A stretch of DNA of 64,000 nucleotides. Origin: Chloroflexota bacterium. Lineage in GTDB: Bacteria; Chloroflexota; Anaerolineae; Anaerolineales; Anaerolineaceae. The stretch covers positions 1-64,000 of the forward strand of contig JAKPNN010000022.1 in assembly GCA_029548365.1 (NCBI GenBank), given 5' to 3'. Of this stretch, positions 30,001 through 38,181 are shown in pieces. Numbering within the stretch: the stretch's first letter is position 1; each line of letters opens with the position of its first letter. The notes below the pieces were generated by a model, which was not told the origin of the DNA, ran no database searches, and worked only from the letters and a program-made list of their open reading frames with translations. Both the position numbers and the translations under genes were made by a program.

Positions 30001-30104
30001 AGTGTGGTTATTGCTCCTGACTGAGGTTGACAGGCGGATAATAAGCTGAACAATAAACAAATTAAAGCAAAAATAGAATAGAAAACTTTAATATTTTTAT
30101 TCAT
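27039..30104 (-). CDS. Secreted GH57-family glycoside hydrolase lipoprotein
   Basis: Protein of 1021 aa. The signal peptide ends in lipobox LLSAC (Cys25), so it is anchored outside the membrane. The GH57 domain begins near residue 38 with YVNLTWHQHQPLYY. WPGEG places the likely nucleophile at Glu310, and ILDGENAWEHF supplies the acid Asp. The C-terminal part from about residue 780 matches glucodextranase-type C-terminal domains (FDVTYFEVGTDQENLVLTF, DVYIDTDPGEGTGA). It probably cleaves alpha-glucans such as starch. GGAGATG precedes ATG 30104. The upstream interval to 30450 shows no gene. Confidence 0.88.
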   Translation of the reverse strand: MNKNIKVFYSIFALICLLFSLLSACQPQSGAITTLKPDLDVLYVNLTWHQHQPLYYQDENGVFSRPWVRVHATKDYLDMAEKVADYEGLHVSFNYTPSLIRQLNAFADGAKDLYWVLSEKPASTLTVADKRFILERFYDVNWTNIIARYPRYQALLDQRGGTDEESIQVALSAFTEQDFRDLQIWFNLAWFDPVYLAREPLVDLVTKGEGFTEDDKTIVFDEVLKIIRLVLPYHKELQDAGQIEVTTTPYAHPILPLIYDNQLALVGNPGAEMPELSFAYPQDARVHLDLCVDMYVETFGRKVRGLWPGEGAVAEEIIPIIAEAGFSYMQTGEPVLAKSLGFDSFTRDSQGLVSEADQLYRPYYVRDQAGNQVAIFFRDWTLSDNIGFVYSGMSGAVGALDLVNRLEAIHAYLQENQAEGPHIVSIILDGENAWEHFPNDGNDFLNALYQRLTESEVLRTVTPSQYMALFPEQRTLENLFPGAWFSPNYDTWIGESEEATAWDYLARTREFLVPYETGQVAANPDALERAFDFMYLAEGSDWFWWFGDDQDSGQDDYFDEAFRALLASVYTALNADVPQFVNVPVIQAGPVSATRPFSGSSTPIIDGRDDPGWDTAAFYAVEGSSPVAGFYFTLDEDYFYLRLDVDGAITDTGVGFYFNVPGGMGGTSAFSRDSEVMLGIFANKLVEWNGGEVVNTYEAKESAWQIEKTGAGLAQTSDDILEISFPLEFLGEIAAGDALQLTVVVEPFGDLLPQGGPARVVLPGTGGVTAILQVDDPVGDDNGPGTYTYPQDGVFKDSVFDVTYFEVGTDQENLVLTFKFLGEIENPWGSPIGLSLQTMDVYIDTDPGEGTGARMLLPGRNAALMSGFGWEYAVWAEGWNAQVLQSDPDSLVPLAFSDATNAMKIIVDPAQNAVIIRIPLNLLGEGNPEDWAYSAVVMSQEGYPAEGVWRIRDIEPVAAQWRFGGAPQASKNHTRIIDLVLPADNKFDQATLLSNFVLSTSNPNTLSPDDFAQIPMLKPVD

Positions 30105-30450
30105 CGCATCATCTCCCGATCGCTTTAAAAACATTATCTGTCAATCTTTAAGATTCTACTCGATATATTCAGCCTCGTACCTGGTTGCTCAACCAGCCTG
30201 GCGTGAAGTTAAATTAGAGTGAACTTTACCCCAAATTGCTCCAGAAAAAGAATCTCAACAAAACCGGAACGGGTCTCATTCTTTAATATAGAAGCCGATT
30301 GTTAGAAAATTATGAACTGAACTCCCGATCATGGATGATTTGACCCATCGCACCCCTTCCTGCGGGAATGAAAAATAGTCTTTTAAGTGAGGATAAATAT
30401 GCAGGACTGAAATCACCCAACCTGTGTAATATTAACCCGGAGGAATTTCC

Positions 30451-30479
30451 TTGACCTTTGTCCTCACCCCGGATAGAAT
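30451..30479 (+). promoter_or_regulatory. Promoter of the L25 gene
   Basis: TTGACC (30451-30456), 17-bp spacer, TAGAAT (30474-30479). Predicted start near 30486 gives a leader of about 90 nt holding a small hairpin CTGGT-TGCT-ACCAG and GAAGGA before the ATG. Confidence 0.75.
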
Positions 30480-30576
30480 TCAAGGTCGCTGGTTGCTACC
30501 AGAACATAAACCAAATTTTTCATAGAGCGAAGGTAATCCGTATTCAACGGGTGAGAGGCGCTCGAAGGATGGAACA

Positions 30577-31263
30577 ATGCCAGAAACAATCATTATTGAA
30601 GCACAAAAACGAACCGTGAGAGGCAAGCAGGTGCGCGCCTTACGCCGGCAGGGGATTCTCCCTGGTGTAATTTACGGCAGGATCGGCAAAAAACAACTTG
30701 AGCCTATCCTCATTCAATTCAACCTCCATGACGCCTCCCTGATTATCAAGAAGCTGACTGGATCGAGCCTGGTAACCATTGACGTTGAGGGTGAGAAATA
30801 TCCCGCCATTTTCCGGGAAATTCAAAAAGATATCATCTACGGCACCCTGCGCCATGTAGATTTCATGGCAGTCTCATTAACTGAGAAACTTCAGACAGCG
30901 GTTTCAATCGAATTGATCGGTCAATCACCTGCTGAGATCAACCTGGCAGCGGTTGTCGTCACCGGCATTTCCGAGCTTGAAATCGAATGTCTCCCACAGG
31001 ATTTGCCTGAACGCATTGAGGTTGATGCCACCCAATTGGTCGATATCGATAGCGCAATTCACGTAAAAGATATTAAATTATCGGATAAGATCACAATCTT
31101 GACCGATCCGGAAGAACTCATTGCCAGTGTTACCTATGTCGCCATCGAAGAAGAACCAGCAGAGGAAGAAGGCGAACTCGCTGATCTGCTTGATAAAGAT
31201 GTTGAGCCCGATGTCATTGAAAAGGGCAGAAGTGACGATGATCTCGAAAGCGAAGAAGAATAA
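30577..31263 (+). CDS. rplY: Ribosomal protein L25, TL5/Ctc type
   Basis: Protein of 228 aa that binds 5S rRNA. The N-terminal L25 domain has RTVRGKQVRALRRQGILPGVIYG and ends near residue 95 (RHVDFMAVS). The C-terminal beta domain found in TL5/Ctc follows, then an acidic tail from about residue 190 rich in Glu and Asp. Single-gene unit with its own promoter and terminator. The Ctc form is a general stress protein in Bacillus; stress control here is not shown. Confidence 0.96.
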   Translation: MPETIIIEAQKRTVRGKQVRALRRQGILPGVIYGRIGKKQLEPILIQFNLHDASLIIKKLTGSSLVTIDVEGEKYPAIFREIQKDIIYGTLRHVDFMAVSLTEKLQTAVSIELIGQSPAEINLAAVVVTGISELEIECLPQDLPERIEVDATQLVDIDSAIHVKDIKLSDKITILTDPEELIASVTYVAIEEEPAEEEGELADLLDKDVEPDVIEKGRSDDDLESEEE

Positions 31264-31290
31264 TCTGTCCGGATTGTAAACGAAAAATCA

Positions 31291-31326
31291 AAACAGAGAT
31301 GCTCGCGAGCATCTCTGTTTCTTTTT
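31291..31326. terminator. Terminator after L25, probably bidirectional
   Basis: A perfect 30-base palindrome (31291-31320) folds to a 13-bp stem with a CGCG loop, followed by CTTTTTATTTT. The other side is A-rich, so it can also serve the converging NUDIX gene. Confidence 0.88.
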
Positions 31327-31335
31327 ATTTTAGTG

Positions 31336-31941
31336 TTAACCGAACAAATTCAAAGCTTTCAGCAGTCCCAAAGTCATCTCTGCGCTTGCCCCCCACAACT
31401 GGTAGCCATCATAATGATCGAAGAAAATCACCGGATACTCACGTCCCTCGTAGTTGCGAAATTGAATGTGACGGTTTTCAGAATCAGCCAACCAGGAAAT
31501 TGGAATTGAGAAAATACTCTTCACTTCTTCCCTGGCGATTTTGATCTCATAGGGCCATGGGATTCGACCCACATAAATTCGCACCAGGAAACCAGTCAAA
31601 ATGGGCATATCGCCCAAATGACCAAAAACATCGACATCCTCAGGTTTTACCCCAATCTCTTCTTGCATCTCCCGCAACGCGGTCTCACTAAGATCCTTAT
31701 CTTCTTTTTCACGTGCTCCACCGGGAAAAGCGACCTGGCCGCGGTGATCTTCCACCGTATCAGAGCGTTGCGTCAGCAGGATATGCCAATCATTGTTGTA
31801 TTCAAACAGGGGGATCATCACAGCAGCGCGCCGGAATTGATCAAGCTGTTCACGGGTATACACGCCGCGATACCGGAGTGTGACATCCGCCTGGCAACTT
31901 TGAATCGCCTTTTGAATGCCACTTTGTGTCAGATGCAACAT
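31336..31941 (-). CDS. NUDIX hydrolase, CoA pyrophosphatase type
   Basis: Protein of 201 aa. The CoA-specific motif ILLTQRSDTVEDHRGQVAFPGG is directly followed by the NUDIX box, where ALREMQEEIG carries the metal-binding glutamates. Members split coenzyme A to phosphopantetheine and 3',5'-ADP. The start is uncertain: GGGAGG lies one base before ATG 31941 and four before the next codon, TTG. The first 13 bases overlap the upstream pRiA4b ORF-3-like gene. Confidence 0.88.
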   Translation of the reverse strand: MLHLTQSGIQKAIQSCQADVTLRYRGVYTREQLDQFRRAAVMIPLFEYNNDWHILLTQRSDTVEDHRGQVAFPGGAREKEDKDLSETALREMQEEIGVKPEDVDVFGHLGDMPILTGFLVRIYVGRIPWPYEIKIAREEVKSIFSIPISWLADSENRHIQFRNYEGREYPVIFFDHYDGYQLWGASAEMTLGLLKALNLFG

Positions 31942-32456
31942 GCCTCCCATTTTAATACACTTGATAGAAGTTTCATGCCAGATACTACTGGATTGCACCG
32001 ACACTGCGCCCTTGTCGAGGGAGCAAAAACCAGGTAACCCGGTTCACCGCCGATATCTTCAGGTGGAAAAGTCCGAGCTCCGTCCATACATACTGCACCT
32101 GAAAAGTCCCCGACTGAATCATCAATATTGACGATCTCGTTCTCGTGCTCCCACTCATCGCCTAAATCATTTGGAAAGAAAATTTCTTCCCTGACTGAAA
32201 TTCTTTTTGATACAAGATCTTCAAGAATGGCAACCGCTGCAGATTGGACCTGAAATGCATCTTCTTCGAAACACGGGGCATTGACGAACACCATCGATTT
32301 GATCTGCAGGATGAAAAGGTGACTTTTTTTCAACCCACAAGCATGCTGGATGACATAATGCAAATCGAGCAAGGATGCCTTCTCGGATAGCCTGATCAGT
32401 CTCCAGATAACAGGTTCAATAAGCATTAACGGTATCTTGAGATCGACAGTTTTCAT
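31929..32456 (-). CDS. pRiA4b ORF-3-like protein, short C-terminus
   Basis: Protein of 175 aa. Family traits are LIEPVIWRLIRL, LLDLHYVIQHACGLKKSHLF, NDLGDEWEHENEIV and MDGARTFPPEDIGGEPGY. After GGEPGY the family normally continues with an acidic helix; here the sequence becomes unrelated and stops after about 35 residues, so the end looks replaced or eroded. This family is known from plasmids and IS-linked genes; function is unknown. Its end overlaps the NUDIX start, suggesting coupling. No ribosome site is evident. Confidence 0.75.
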   Translation of the reverse strand: MKTVDLKIPLMLIEPVIWRLIRLSEKASLLDLHYVIQHACGLKKSHLFILQIKSMVFVNAPCFEEDAFQVQSAAVAILEDLVSKRISVREEIFFPNDLGDEWEHENEIVNIDDSVGDFSGAVCMDGARTFPPEDIGGEPGYLVFAPSTRAQCRCNPVVSGMKLLSSVLKWEACCI

Positions 32457-32497
32457 TCGACTTGTTTATTTTTAATGATTCGTTCCTGCACACGAAT

Positions 32498-34408
32498 TTA
32501 AGGTTTTAAGGTCTTCTTGAAAAAATCCGTGATGGCGTTATAACAAATCACTTTATTGGCATATTTTTCAACGCCATGGCCCTCATCCTCAAACAGGAGC
32601 ATTTCAATGTCTTTACCAATTTCTTGTAAATGTGCCACCAGGTCTTCCGATTCCTCCGCCACAACCCTGGGATCATTGCGTCCCTGGATCACCAGCATCG
32701 GCGCGTTGAGGTTCTCAATCGAGGTATTGGGTGAGCGGTCCTGCAAGAAAGCCAGATCCTCCGGATTGCCCGGGTCGCCCAGGACCATGCGATAATAAGG
32801 TTTCCACGTCGGTGGAATACGCTCGAGAAAGGTGATCAAATCATAAGGTCCAAACATATCCACAGCCGCCGACCATAATTCAGGATGCTTTCCCGCCAGG
32901 GTCAATGTCATGTACCCCCCATAGGAGCGTCCAACAACACCCGCACGGCTAACATCCAGCCTATCATCCATGGACAATACTTGCGTCATAGCATGCACAT
33001 GATCCAGGCGGTCCTTGCCGCCCCAATCGCGATCCACATGCTTCGTATAAGAAAGTCCGTAACCCACACTCCCTCGAACGTTTGGAACGAAGACCGCAAA
33101 CCCCTGCAGGGTTAAAAATTGGATCAGCGGCATAGAAAACCAGGCGAAATCTGGCCTTTCCTGGCTCTGGGGTCCGCCGTGGATATAATACACAACCGGC
33201 CTCTTGCCCACATAGCTCAATTCAGGTGAGGGCATGTACAGCCTGGCAGACGTGTGTAATCCGTCAAAGGATGTAAATGTGTAATCCTCGCCCCGAGAAA
33301 GCAGGTTCTGGGGAACACCCAGGATGACTTCATCCGTGTGGCGAACCACCCGGTCCCGGTCGACTCCCTCGATGGTGTAAATCTGGGTGGGCGATGTTGC
33401 AGTTGAAAACGAAATAGCAAAGGCATCTCGCTCAGGGGTATACGCAATCGATTCCAAAACGCCATCAGAGAACACGCCTTTGCCAACCAGAACATTGACG
33501 ACACACACCGTTTTTTCTGTCGGGTTATATTCTGCCTCGTAAGCCCAACTGGCGCCATCGATGTTAAAGTGCAGCAACAAACAACCCGTTTTTAATTTTT
33601 CCAGACCGGTGAATTCTCCAATGCCTTTATGCGACAAATCCCTGAATGAGACCGGCGTAACACGCTCAGGTGTTTGTAAGTCAAGATAGCCCAGGCTGTA
33701 AGTGTCTTCAAACAGGGCGTTGCTGAACACCACTCCCTGACCGTCATCAGTGAAGAATCCATCGCCAAAAGCCGTTAATGGAACTTCTTCACCCGCTTCT
33801 CGATCGGCTAAGGGCTTGCCATATAATAAGCGTAGCTCTTTGCCCCGCTCCCACAAATAGGCAACCGTATCTCCAGCCATATAACCCTCAACCAGCAGCA
33901 TACGTGAATAATCCTGATTGATGGCAGCCGGCCAGACGCTAAAGGGGCTGGCATAGATTTCCTCAACTTTGCCAAGCGCAAAATCGCAAAGATAGGTATG
34001 CATCATCCCCTCTTTGCGTGATTCCGCCTGGATCACGAACAAGTTTTGCTCAGCATCCACTGCCCCCAGGTGGCAACGGGTGTTTGCAAAGAAATTATCA
34101 AATGCCGGCTCGGGGAACCCTCCCTCAAGGGGAATCTGCATCGGGAGATAATTCTCATCACCATCCTGGTCGATCATCACCAAAATTTTATCCAGGTTTG
34201 GAAAGACTGCGAAGGATTCACCGCCAATGAGTAGTGGATTCTGGAGTGCAATATTGGGTGGTATCAGCGGAACCGGTACACTGCCGCCCTGTTTCATGAC
34301 GTACAAACTATGGTGACCACTCAAATTCGAGAGGAAATAAATCTGATCGCCAACCCATTTGGGACGCAAAAACAGGCGTGCTGAGAGCAAGGCTTCAATT
34401 CGATACAT
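32498..34408 (-). CDS. S9-family serine peptidase (acylaminoacyl/prolyl oligopeptidase type)
   Basis: Protein of 636 aa without a signal peptide. A beta-propeller-like N-terminal region (residues 1-370) precedes an alpha/beta hydrolase domain. The nucleophile is Ser495 in GRSYGGYM, the acid Asp lies in QGRNDPRV, and the His in FEDEGHGV. HGGPQSQ forms the oxyanion region. It should cleave short peptides in the cytoplasm. AAAGGAG precedes the ATG. Confidence 0.92.
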   Translation of the reverse strand: MYRIEALLSARLFLRPKWVGDQIYFLSNLSGHHSLYVMKQGGSVPVPLIPPNIALQNPLLIGGESFAVFPNLDKILVMIDQDGDENYLPMQIPLEGGFPEPAFDNFFANTRCHLGAVDAEQNLFVIQAESRKEGMMHTYLCDFALGKVEEIYASPFSVWPAAINQDYSRMLLVEGYMAGDTVAYLWERGKELRLLYGKPLADREAGEEVPLTAFGDGFFTDDGQGVVFSNALFEDTYSLGYLDLQTPERVTPVSFRDLSHKGIGEFTGLEKLKTGCLLLHFNIDGASWAYEAEYNPTEKTVCVVNVLVGKGVFSDGVLESIAYTPERDAFAISFSTATSPTQIYTIEGVDRDRVVRHTDEVILGVPQNLLSRGEDYTFTSFDGLHTSARLYMPSPELSYVGKRPVVYYIHGGPQSQERPDFAWFSMPLIQFLTLQGFAVFVPNVRGSVGYGLSYTKHVDRDWGGKDRLDHVHAMTQVLSMDDRLDVSRAGVVGRSYGGYMTLTLAGKHPELWSAAVDMFGPYDLITFLERIPPTWKPYYRMVLGDPGNPEDLAFLQDRSPNTSIENLNAPMLVIQGRNDPRVVAEESEDLVAHLQEIGKDIEMLLFEDEGHGVEKYANKVICYNAITDFFKKTLKP

Positions 34409-34428
34409 CTTTTTTAAACTCCTTTGAT

Positions 34429-34692
34429 CTAATGATTCATCTTTGGACTTAACCAGTATCCCAAACCCAGCAGCAATACTGAACCCAAAATTCCAAAACC
34501 CAGGTTAATCGTACCAACCTGCAAAAAGCGGATTGAAAGCAAATTGGCAGCAAAATGACCGCCAAAAAAACCGACTACACTGAGAACCAGGTAAAGCAGC
34601 AGGCGATACAAGCTGCCGCCCCGCCATAAATGCAGAAGGCTGCCCAATAACAACGCCATAAAAAACGAGAATACAACTCCAGGAAGGGTCAC
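34429..34692 (-). CDS. Small membrane protein, three helices
   Basis: Protein of 87 aa with membrane segments at about 2-21, 29-48 and 60-80; Gly-rich in the second and third. It starts at GTG with GGAG seven bases upstream. It lies between mnmA and the S9 peptidase with short gaps and likely shares their transcript. I do not recognise it. Confidence 0.7.
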   Translation of the reverse strand: MTLPGVVFSFFMALLLGSLLHLWRGGSLYRLLLYLVLSVVGFFGGHFAANLLSIRFLQVGTINLGFGILGSVLLLGLGYWLSPKMNH

Positions 34693-34728
34693 CTTAATAC
34701 TCCTTGAAAACCATCCGTGTGATCGCAG

Positions 34729-35805
34729 TCACCAGGTTCGTTTGATAATACCGCCTCCCAGGCAAACTTCACCCTGGTAAAGGACAGCAAACTGTCCGGG
34801 GGTGATCCCACGCAGCGGCTGATTAAATTCTAACCGAAATTCATCCATTGATGCCTCCTGCAGCTCTGCAGATACAGGGTTAGCCCGGTAGCGGATCATA
34901 ACCTGGTATTGATCACCTTCTACAGGTGGCACACCAGAAATCCAGTTCGCCCTCGCGGTTTGAAGATGCCTGTTACCAGCATCTTTTGCATAACCAACGA
35001 TCAAACGATTTGTCCGCGGGTCTTTGTCAATAACAAAATACGGCTCAGATGCCGCTATCCGGATCCCCCGACGCTGACCGATGGTATAAAAAGCCAGACC
35101 CTGGTGCTCGCCCAGGACCTCACCTGCCAGGTTGACAATCTCACCCGGTGCGGCGGCTTCAGGTGCATGCCTTTGCAGGAACGCGCGGTAATCTTCATCG
35201 TGTAAAAAGCACAGATCCTGGCTCTCTTGCTGATCCGCCGCAGATAAATTCAACGCGCTGGCAAGCTTGCGTACATCGGCTTTTGTAAGGTCTCCCAGGG
35301 GCAGCAAACTGCGACTGAGCTGATGCTGACTGAGCATGGCCAGCACATAAGATTGGTCCTTTGCGCGATCAAGGCCGCGGAGCAACTCGACCTTGCCACT
35401 GGTTGCGCGTTTCAGACGGGCATAATGGCCTGTGGCAAAATAATCAGCTCCCTGGTCGAGTGCATACTCCTGCAACAAGCCCCATTTAATCTGCGGATTG
35501 CAAAACAGGCATGGATTGGGTGTGAGCCCGCTCAAATACTGCTCAATAAAGGAGCGAATGACAACCCGGTGAAAATGCTCTCGCACATCCAGGCAGATAA
35601 AGGGGATGCCAATCTTCTTTGCTGTGGCGGCTGCCATTTCCGATTGTTCAAGCTCGGGATCAGCAACAGTCCTGGTATGGGGGTCATGCCAGGTTTGCAT
35701 AAAGATTGCGGTAACGCGGTAGCCTGCCTCCAGCAAGCGCACAGCAGCAACTGCACTATCAACTCCGCCGCTCAAGGCGACAACCACATGTTTCACTGAT
35801 TTCAT
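34729..35805 (-). CDS. mnmA: tRNA-specific 2-thiouridylase MnmA
   Basis: Protein of 358 aa that puts sulfur on U34 of Lys, Glu and Gln tRNAs. The PP-loop is ALSGGVDSAVAAVRL. The two catalytic cysteines lie in TPNPCLFCNPQIKW and SQDLCFL. GLAFYTIGQRRGI and the C-terminal beta-barrel with GGGIIKR complete the family pattern. It is divergent from tatD. No cysteine desulfurase is adjacent. Confidence 0.96.
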   Translation of the reverse strand: MKSVKHVVVALSGGVDSAVAAVRLLEAGYRVTAIFMQTWHDPHTRTVADPELEQSEMAAATAKKIGIPFICLDVREHFHRVVIRSFIEQYLSGLTPNPCLFCNPQIKWGLLQEYALDQGADYFATGHYARLKRATSGKVELLRGLDRAKDQSYVLAMLSQHQLSRSLLPLGDLTKADVRKLASALNLSAADQQESQDLCFLHDEDYRAFLQRHAPEAAAPGEIVNLAGEVLGEHQGLAFYTIGQRRGIRIAASEPYFVIDKDPRTNRLIVGYAKDAGNRHLQTARANWISGVPPVEGDQYQVMIRYRANPVSAELQEASMDEFRLEFNQPLRGITPGQFAVLYQGEVCLGGGIIKRTW

Positions 35806-35886
35806 TCAATCCAATTTTACCTTATCCTCACCAGGCACTGCTATAATGATTAATAAACAACCCTGAGAGATGATTTAGGACAACCT

Positions 35887-36693
35887 GTGATCCCATATAC
35901 CGATACCCATTGCCATTTAGATTTTGATAGATTTGAAAACGATCGTGAGCAGGTTCTCAAGCGAGCCTGGAAAGCCGGGTTGGTCTGGATACTTAACCCG
36001 GGTACAGACCTGAGCACCAACCAGGCCGCTATCGAACTGGCTAAAAAATACCCTGTCAGAATTAGTGCAGCAGTGGGCATCCATCCCAATTTTGGAAAGC
36101 CCTGGCGAACTGAAATCCTTGTTAAATTACGTGAACAGGCTCAAGAAAAAGGCGTGGTCGCCATCGGGGAGATCGGTTTGGATTATTACCGTCAGCACAC
36201 ACCCTTTGATCAACAGCGAAAAATGTTTGCTGACCAGCTCTCCCTGGCTGAAGAGTTGGCTTTACCGGTGATCCTGCATAACCGCGATGCAGAACACGAC
36301 CTTCTTTCGATTCTCAGAGAATGGTACCGGGGTTTACGCGCGGCATCCCATCCCCTTTCAGAAACGCCAGGTGTGTTTCACAGCTTCAGCTCAGATCTCG
36401 AGACAGCTAAAGCAGCCCTGGAGATGAACTTCTTGATTGGTGTCAGCGGCCCGGTGACTTTTACAAACGCTATCGATCGAAAAGTTGTCGTCCGCAATTT
36501 GCCTTTAGAAAGCCTCTTAATCGAAACTGATGCCCCCTATCTGACACCGCATCCTCACCGCGGAAAACGCAACGAACCTGCTTATATTCCCCTGATTGCA
36601 GAGGAAATTGCCCGCCTGCACAACACGAGCCCCAAACGGGTCGCAGAAATAACCTATGCGAATGCCCGAATATTGTTCAATATCCCTCTGTAA
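35887..36693 (+). CDS. tatD: TatD-family metal-dependent hydrolase
   Basis: Protein of 268 aa. The amidohydrolase-like metal ligands are visible: DTHCHLDFDRF at the N-terminus, GEIGLDYYR, VILHNRDAEHD, VFHSFS and LIETDAPYLTPHPHRG. Members act as 3'-5' DNases. Starts at GTG with AGGA upstream. The family has several paralogues per genome, so the symbol is approximate. Confidence 0.93.
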   Translation: MIPYTDTHCHLDFDRFENDREQVLKRAWKAGLVWILNPGTDLSTNQAAIELAKKYPVRISAAVGIHPNFGKPWRTEILVKLREQAQEKGVVAIGEIGLDYYRQHTPFDQQRKMFADQLSLAEELALPVILHNRDAEHDLLSILREWYRGLRAASHPLSETPGVFHSFSSDLETAKAALEMNFLIGVSGPVTFTNAIDRKVVVRNLPLESLLIETDAPYLTPHPHRGKRNEPAYIPLIAEEIARLHNTSPKRVAEITYANARILFNIPL

Positions 36694-36717
36694 GCAAAAA
36701 ATAAAATAATCCCGCCC

Positions 36718-36733
36718 GGTCAGGCGCCTGATC
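36718..36733. terminator. Short hairpin between convergent tatD and response regulator
   Basis: GGTCAG and CTGATC pair around GCGC; A/T-rich sequence lies on both sides. Weak, but placed between two converging genes. Confidence 0.4.
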
Positions 36734-36756
36734 AAAATTTATTCTATGTTCAACAA

Positions 36757-37416
36757 TTAAAGATCAATGTAATCCTTTAAACTGTGGGTGATTGCATAGG
36801 CAGCCGCTTCAGCACGGTTTTTTACCCCCAATTTTGAAAGGATACTGCTGACATAATTCCGTACAGTACCTTCACCAAGAAATAACGCCTCCGCAATTTC
36901 ACGGTTGGTTTTCCCTTCAGAAACAAGGGACAGGACATATTTTTCTTGCTGACTGAGACTTGCAAAGGCAGCAGCCTCTTCTTCTTTGACTGCGCGACGA
37001 ACCTCCTGGAACACCCTTTGAGTGACTGCCGGATCCAGCGGAGCTTCACCGCGATAGGCAGCCTCAATCGCTGAGATCAACCCTTCTGCGCCAATTTGTT
37101 TGAGAACATATCCGCTGGCACCTGCGCGAATCGCCGAAAACAACATGTCATCCTCTGCATACGATGTCAGCATGACCACCCGAACGTTCGGCCAACGTTC
37201 TGTTATCTCATGACAAGCCTCAATACCTGATGCCCCGGGTAAACGGATATCCATCAGAACCACATCAGGCTGGTATCGTTCCACCATCATGACGGCTTCT
37301 CTGGCTGTACCAGCTTCAGCAACAACATCAAATTTATCGCTATGTTCCAACAGTGATTTCAACCCCAGGCGGACAACTTCATGGTCGTCAACCAGCAGGA
37401 TCGTTTTCTTTTTCAT
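36757..37416 (-). CDS. NarL/LuxR-family response regulator
   Basis: Protein of 219 aa. The receiver domain has TILLVDDHEVVRLG, the phospho-acceptor Asp in VVLMDIRLPGASG and the K in YVLKQIGAEG. The C-terminal HTH is SQQEKYVLSLVSEGKTNREIAEALFLGEGTVRNYVSSILSKLGV. AAAAGGAGG precedes ATG 37416. It lies 14 bases after the OmpR-type regulator; no histidine kinase is near, so its input is unknown. Confidence 0.93.
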   Translation of the reverse strand: MKKKTILLVDDHEVVRLGLKSLLEHSDKFDVVAEAGTAREAVMMVERYQPDVVLMDIRLPGASGIEACHEITERWPNVRVVMLTSYAEDDMLFSAIRAGASGYVLKQIGAEGLISAIEAAYRGEAPLDPAVTQRVFQEVRRAVKEEEAAAFASLSQQEKYVLSLVSEGKTNREIAEALFLGEGTVRNYVSSILSKLGVKNRAEAAAYAITHSLKDYIDL

Positions 37417-37430
37417 CACAAGCCTCCTTT

Positions 37431-38156
37431 TCAATGGGAGTCTGATCGTTTGTAATTAACAAATCGATAACCCACACCTCGCTCAGTAAGTAAATAAACT
37501 GGATTGGCTGGATCTTTCTCGATTTTCTTGCGCAGATAGTTAATATATAGCCGTACATAGTGGGGTTCATCGCGATATTCATAACCCCAAACCTTGGTCA
37601 GGATCTGATCGTGAGTCAGAACCCAACCTGCATTCTGGACCAAATGATACAACAAGCGATATTCCGTCGGGCGCAGTTTGACCAGCTTGCCCTCCACCCA
37701 GACTTCACGCCTTCCAAAATCGATCTTCAACCGATCATCAACCTCGATCAAGCCCTGATCGTCCTCCTCAAAAGCAGCTCCACGGCGCAGAACTGCCCGC
37801 ACTCGGCTGACCAGTTCTCTCGGGCTGAAGGGTTTGGTTATATAATCATCCGCACCCAACTCCAGCCCCTTAACCTTGTCATCCTCCTCCCCCTTAGCTG
37901 TCAACATGATGACAGGCACCTGGCTAACTTCACGAATAGTGCGTAAGACCTCAAACCCATCAATGTCGGGCATCATAACATCCAGAAGGATGAGGTCTGG
38001 CAGTGAATCGCGCAATCTTTCCAGCGCTTCGGTACCGTTGTAAGCTTCTACAACCTCAAATCCATCCTGTTCAAGATTCAACCGAATAAAACCTACCATT
38101 CGGCGTTCATCATCGACCACTAAAATTCGAAATTTCCGGGAAGATTTTTCCAGCAT
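37431..38156 (-). CDS. OmpR/PhoB-family response regulator
   Basis: Protein of 241 aa. The receiver has [14 protein letters not shown], Asp in [13 protein letters not shown], and [19 protein letters not shown]. The winged-helix domain contains [26 protein letters not shown] and the [15 protein letters not shown] recognition segment. AGGAG lies five bases before the second ATG at 38156. It is 25 bases downstream of the PP2C gene and has no adjacent histidine kinase. Confidence 0.93.
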   Translation of the reverse strand: MLEKSSRKFRILVVDDERRMVGFIRLNLEQDGFEVVEAYNGTEALERLRDSLPDLILLDVMMPDIDGFEVLRTIREVSQVPVIMLTAKGEEDDKVKGLELGADDYITKPFSPRELVSRVRAVLRRGAAFEEDDQGLIEVDDRLKIDFGRREVWVEGKLVKLRPTEYRLLYHLVQNAGWVLTHDQILTKVWGYEYRDEPHYVRLYINYLRKKIEKDPANPVYLLTERGVGYRFVNYKRSDSH

Positions 38157-38181
38157 CATTGCTCCTGTTTATAAATACGGG

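Noticed and set aside
31291-31320. 30-base palindrome as an operator
   Set aside because: Position after L25 with a T-rich tail makes it a terminator.
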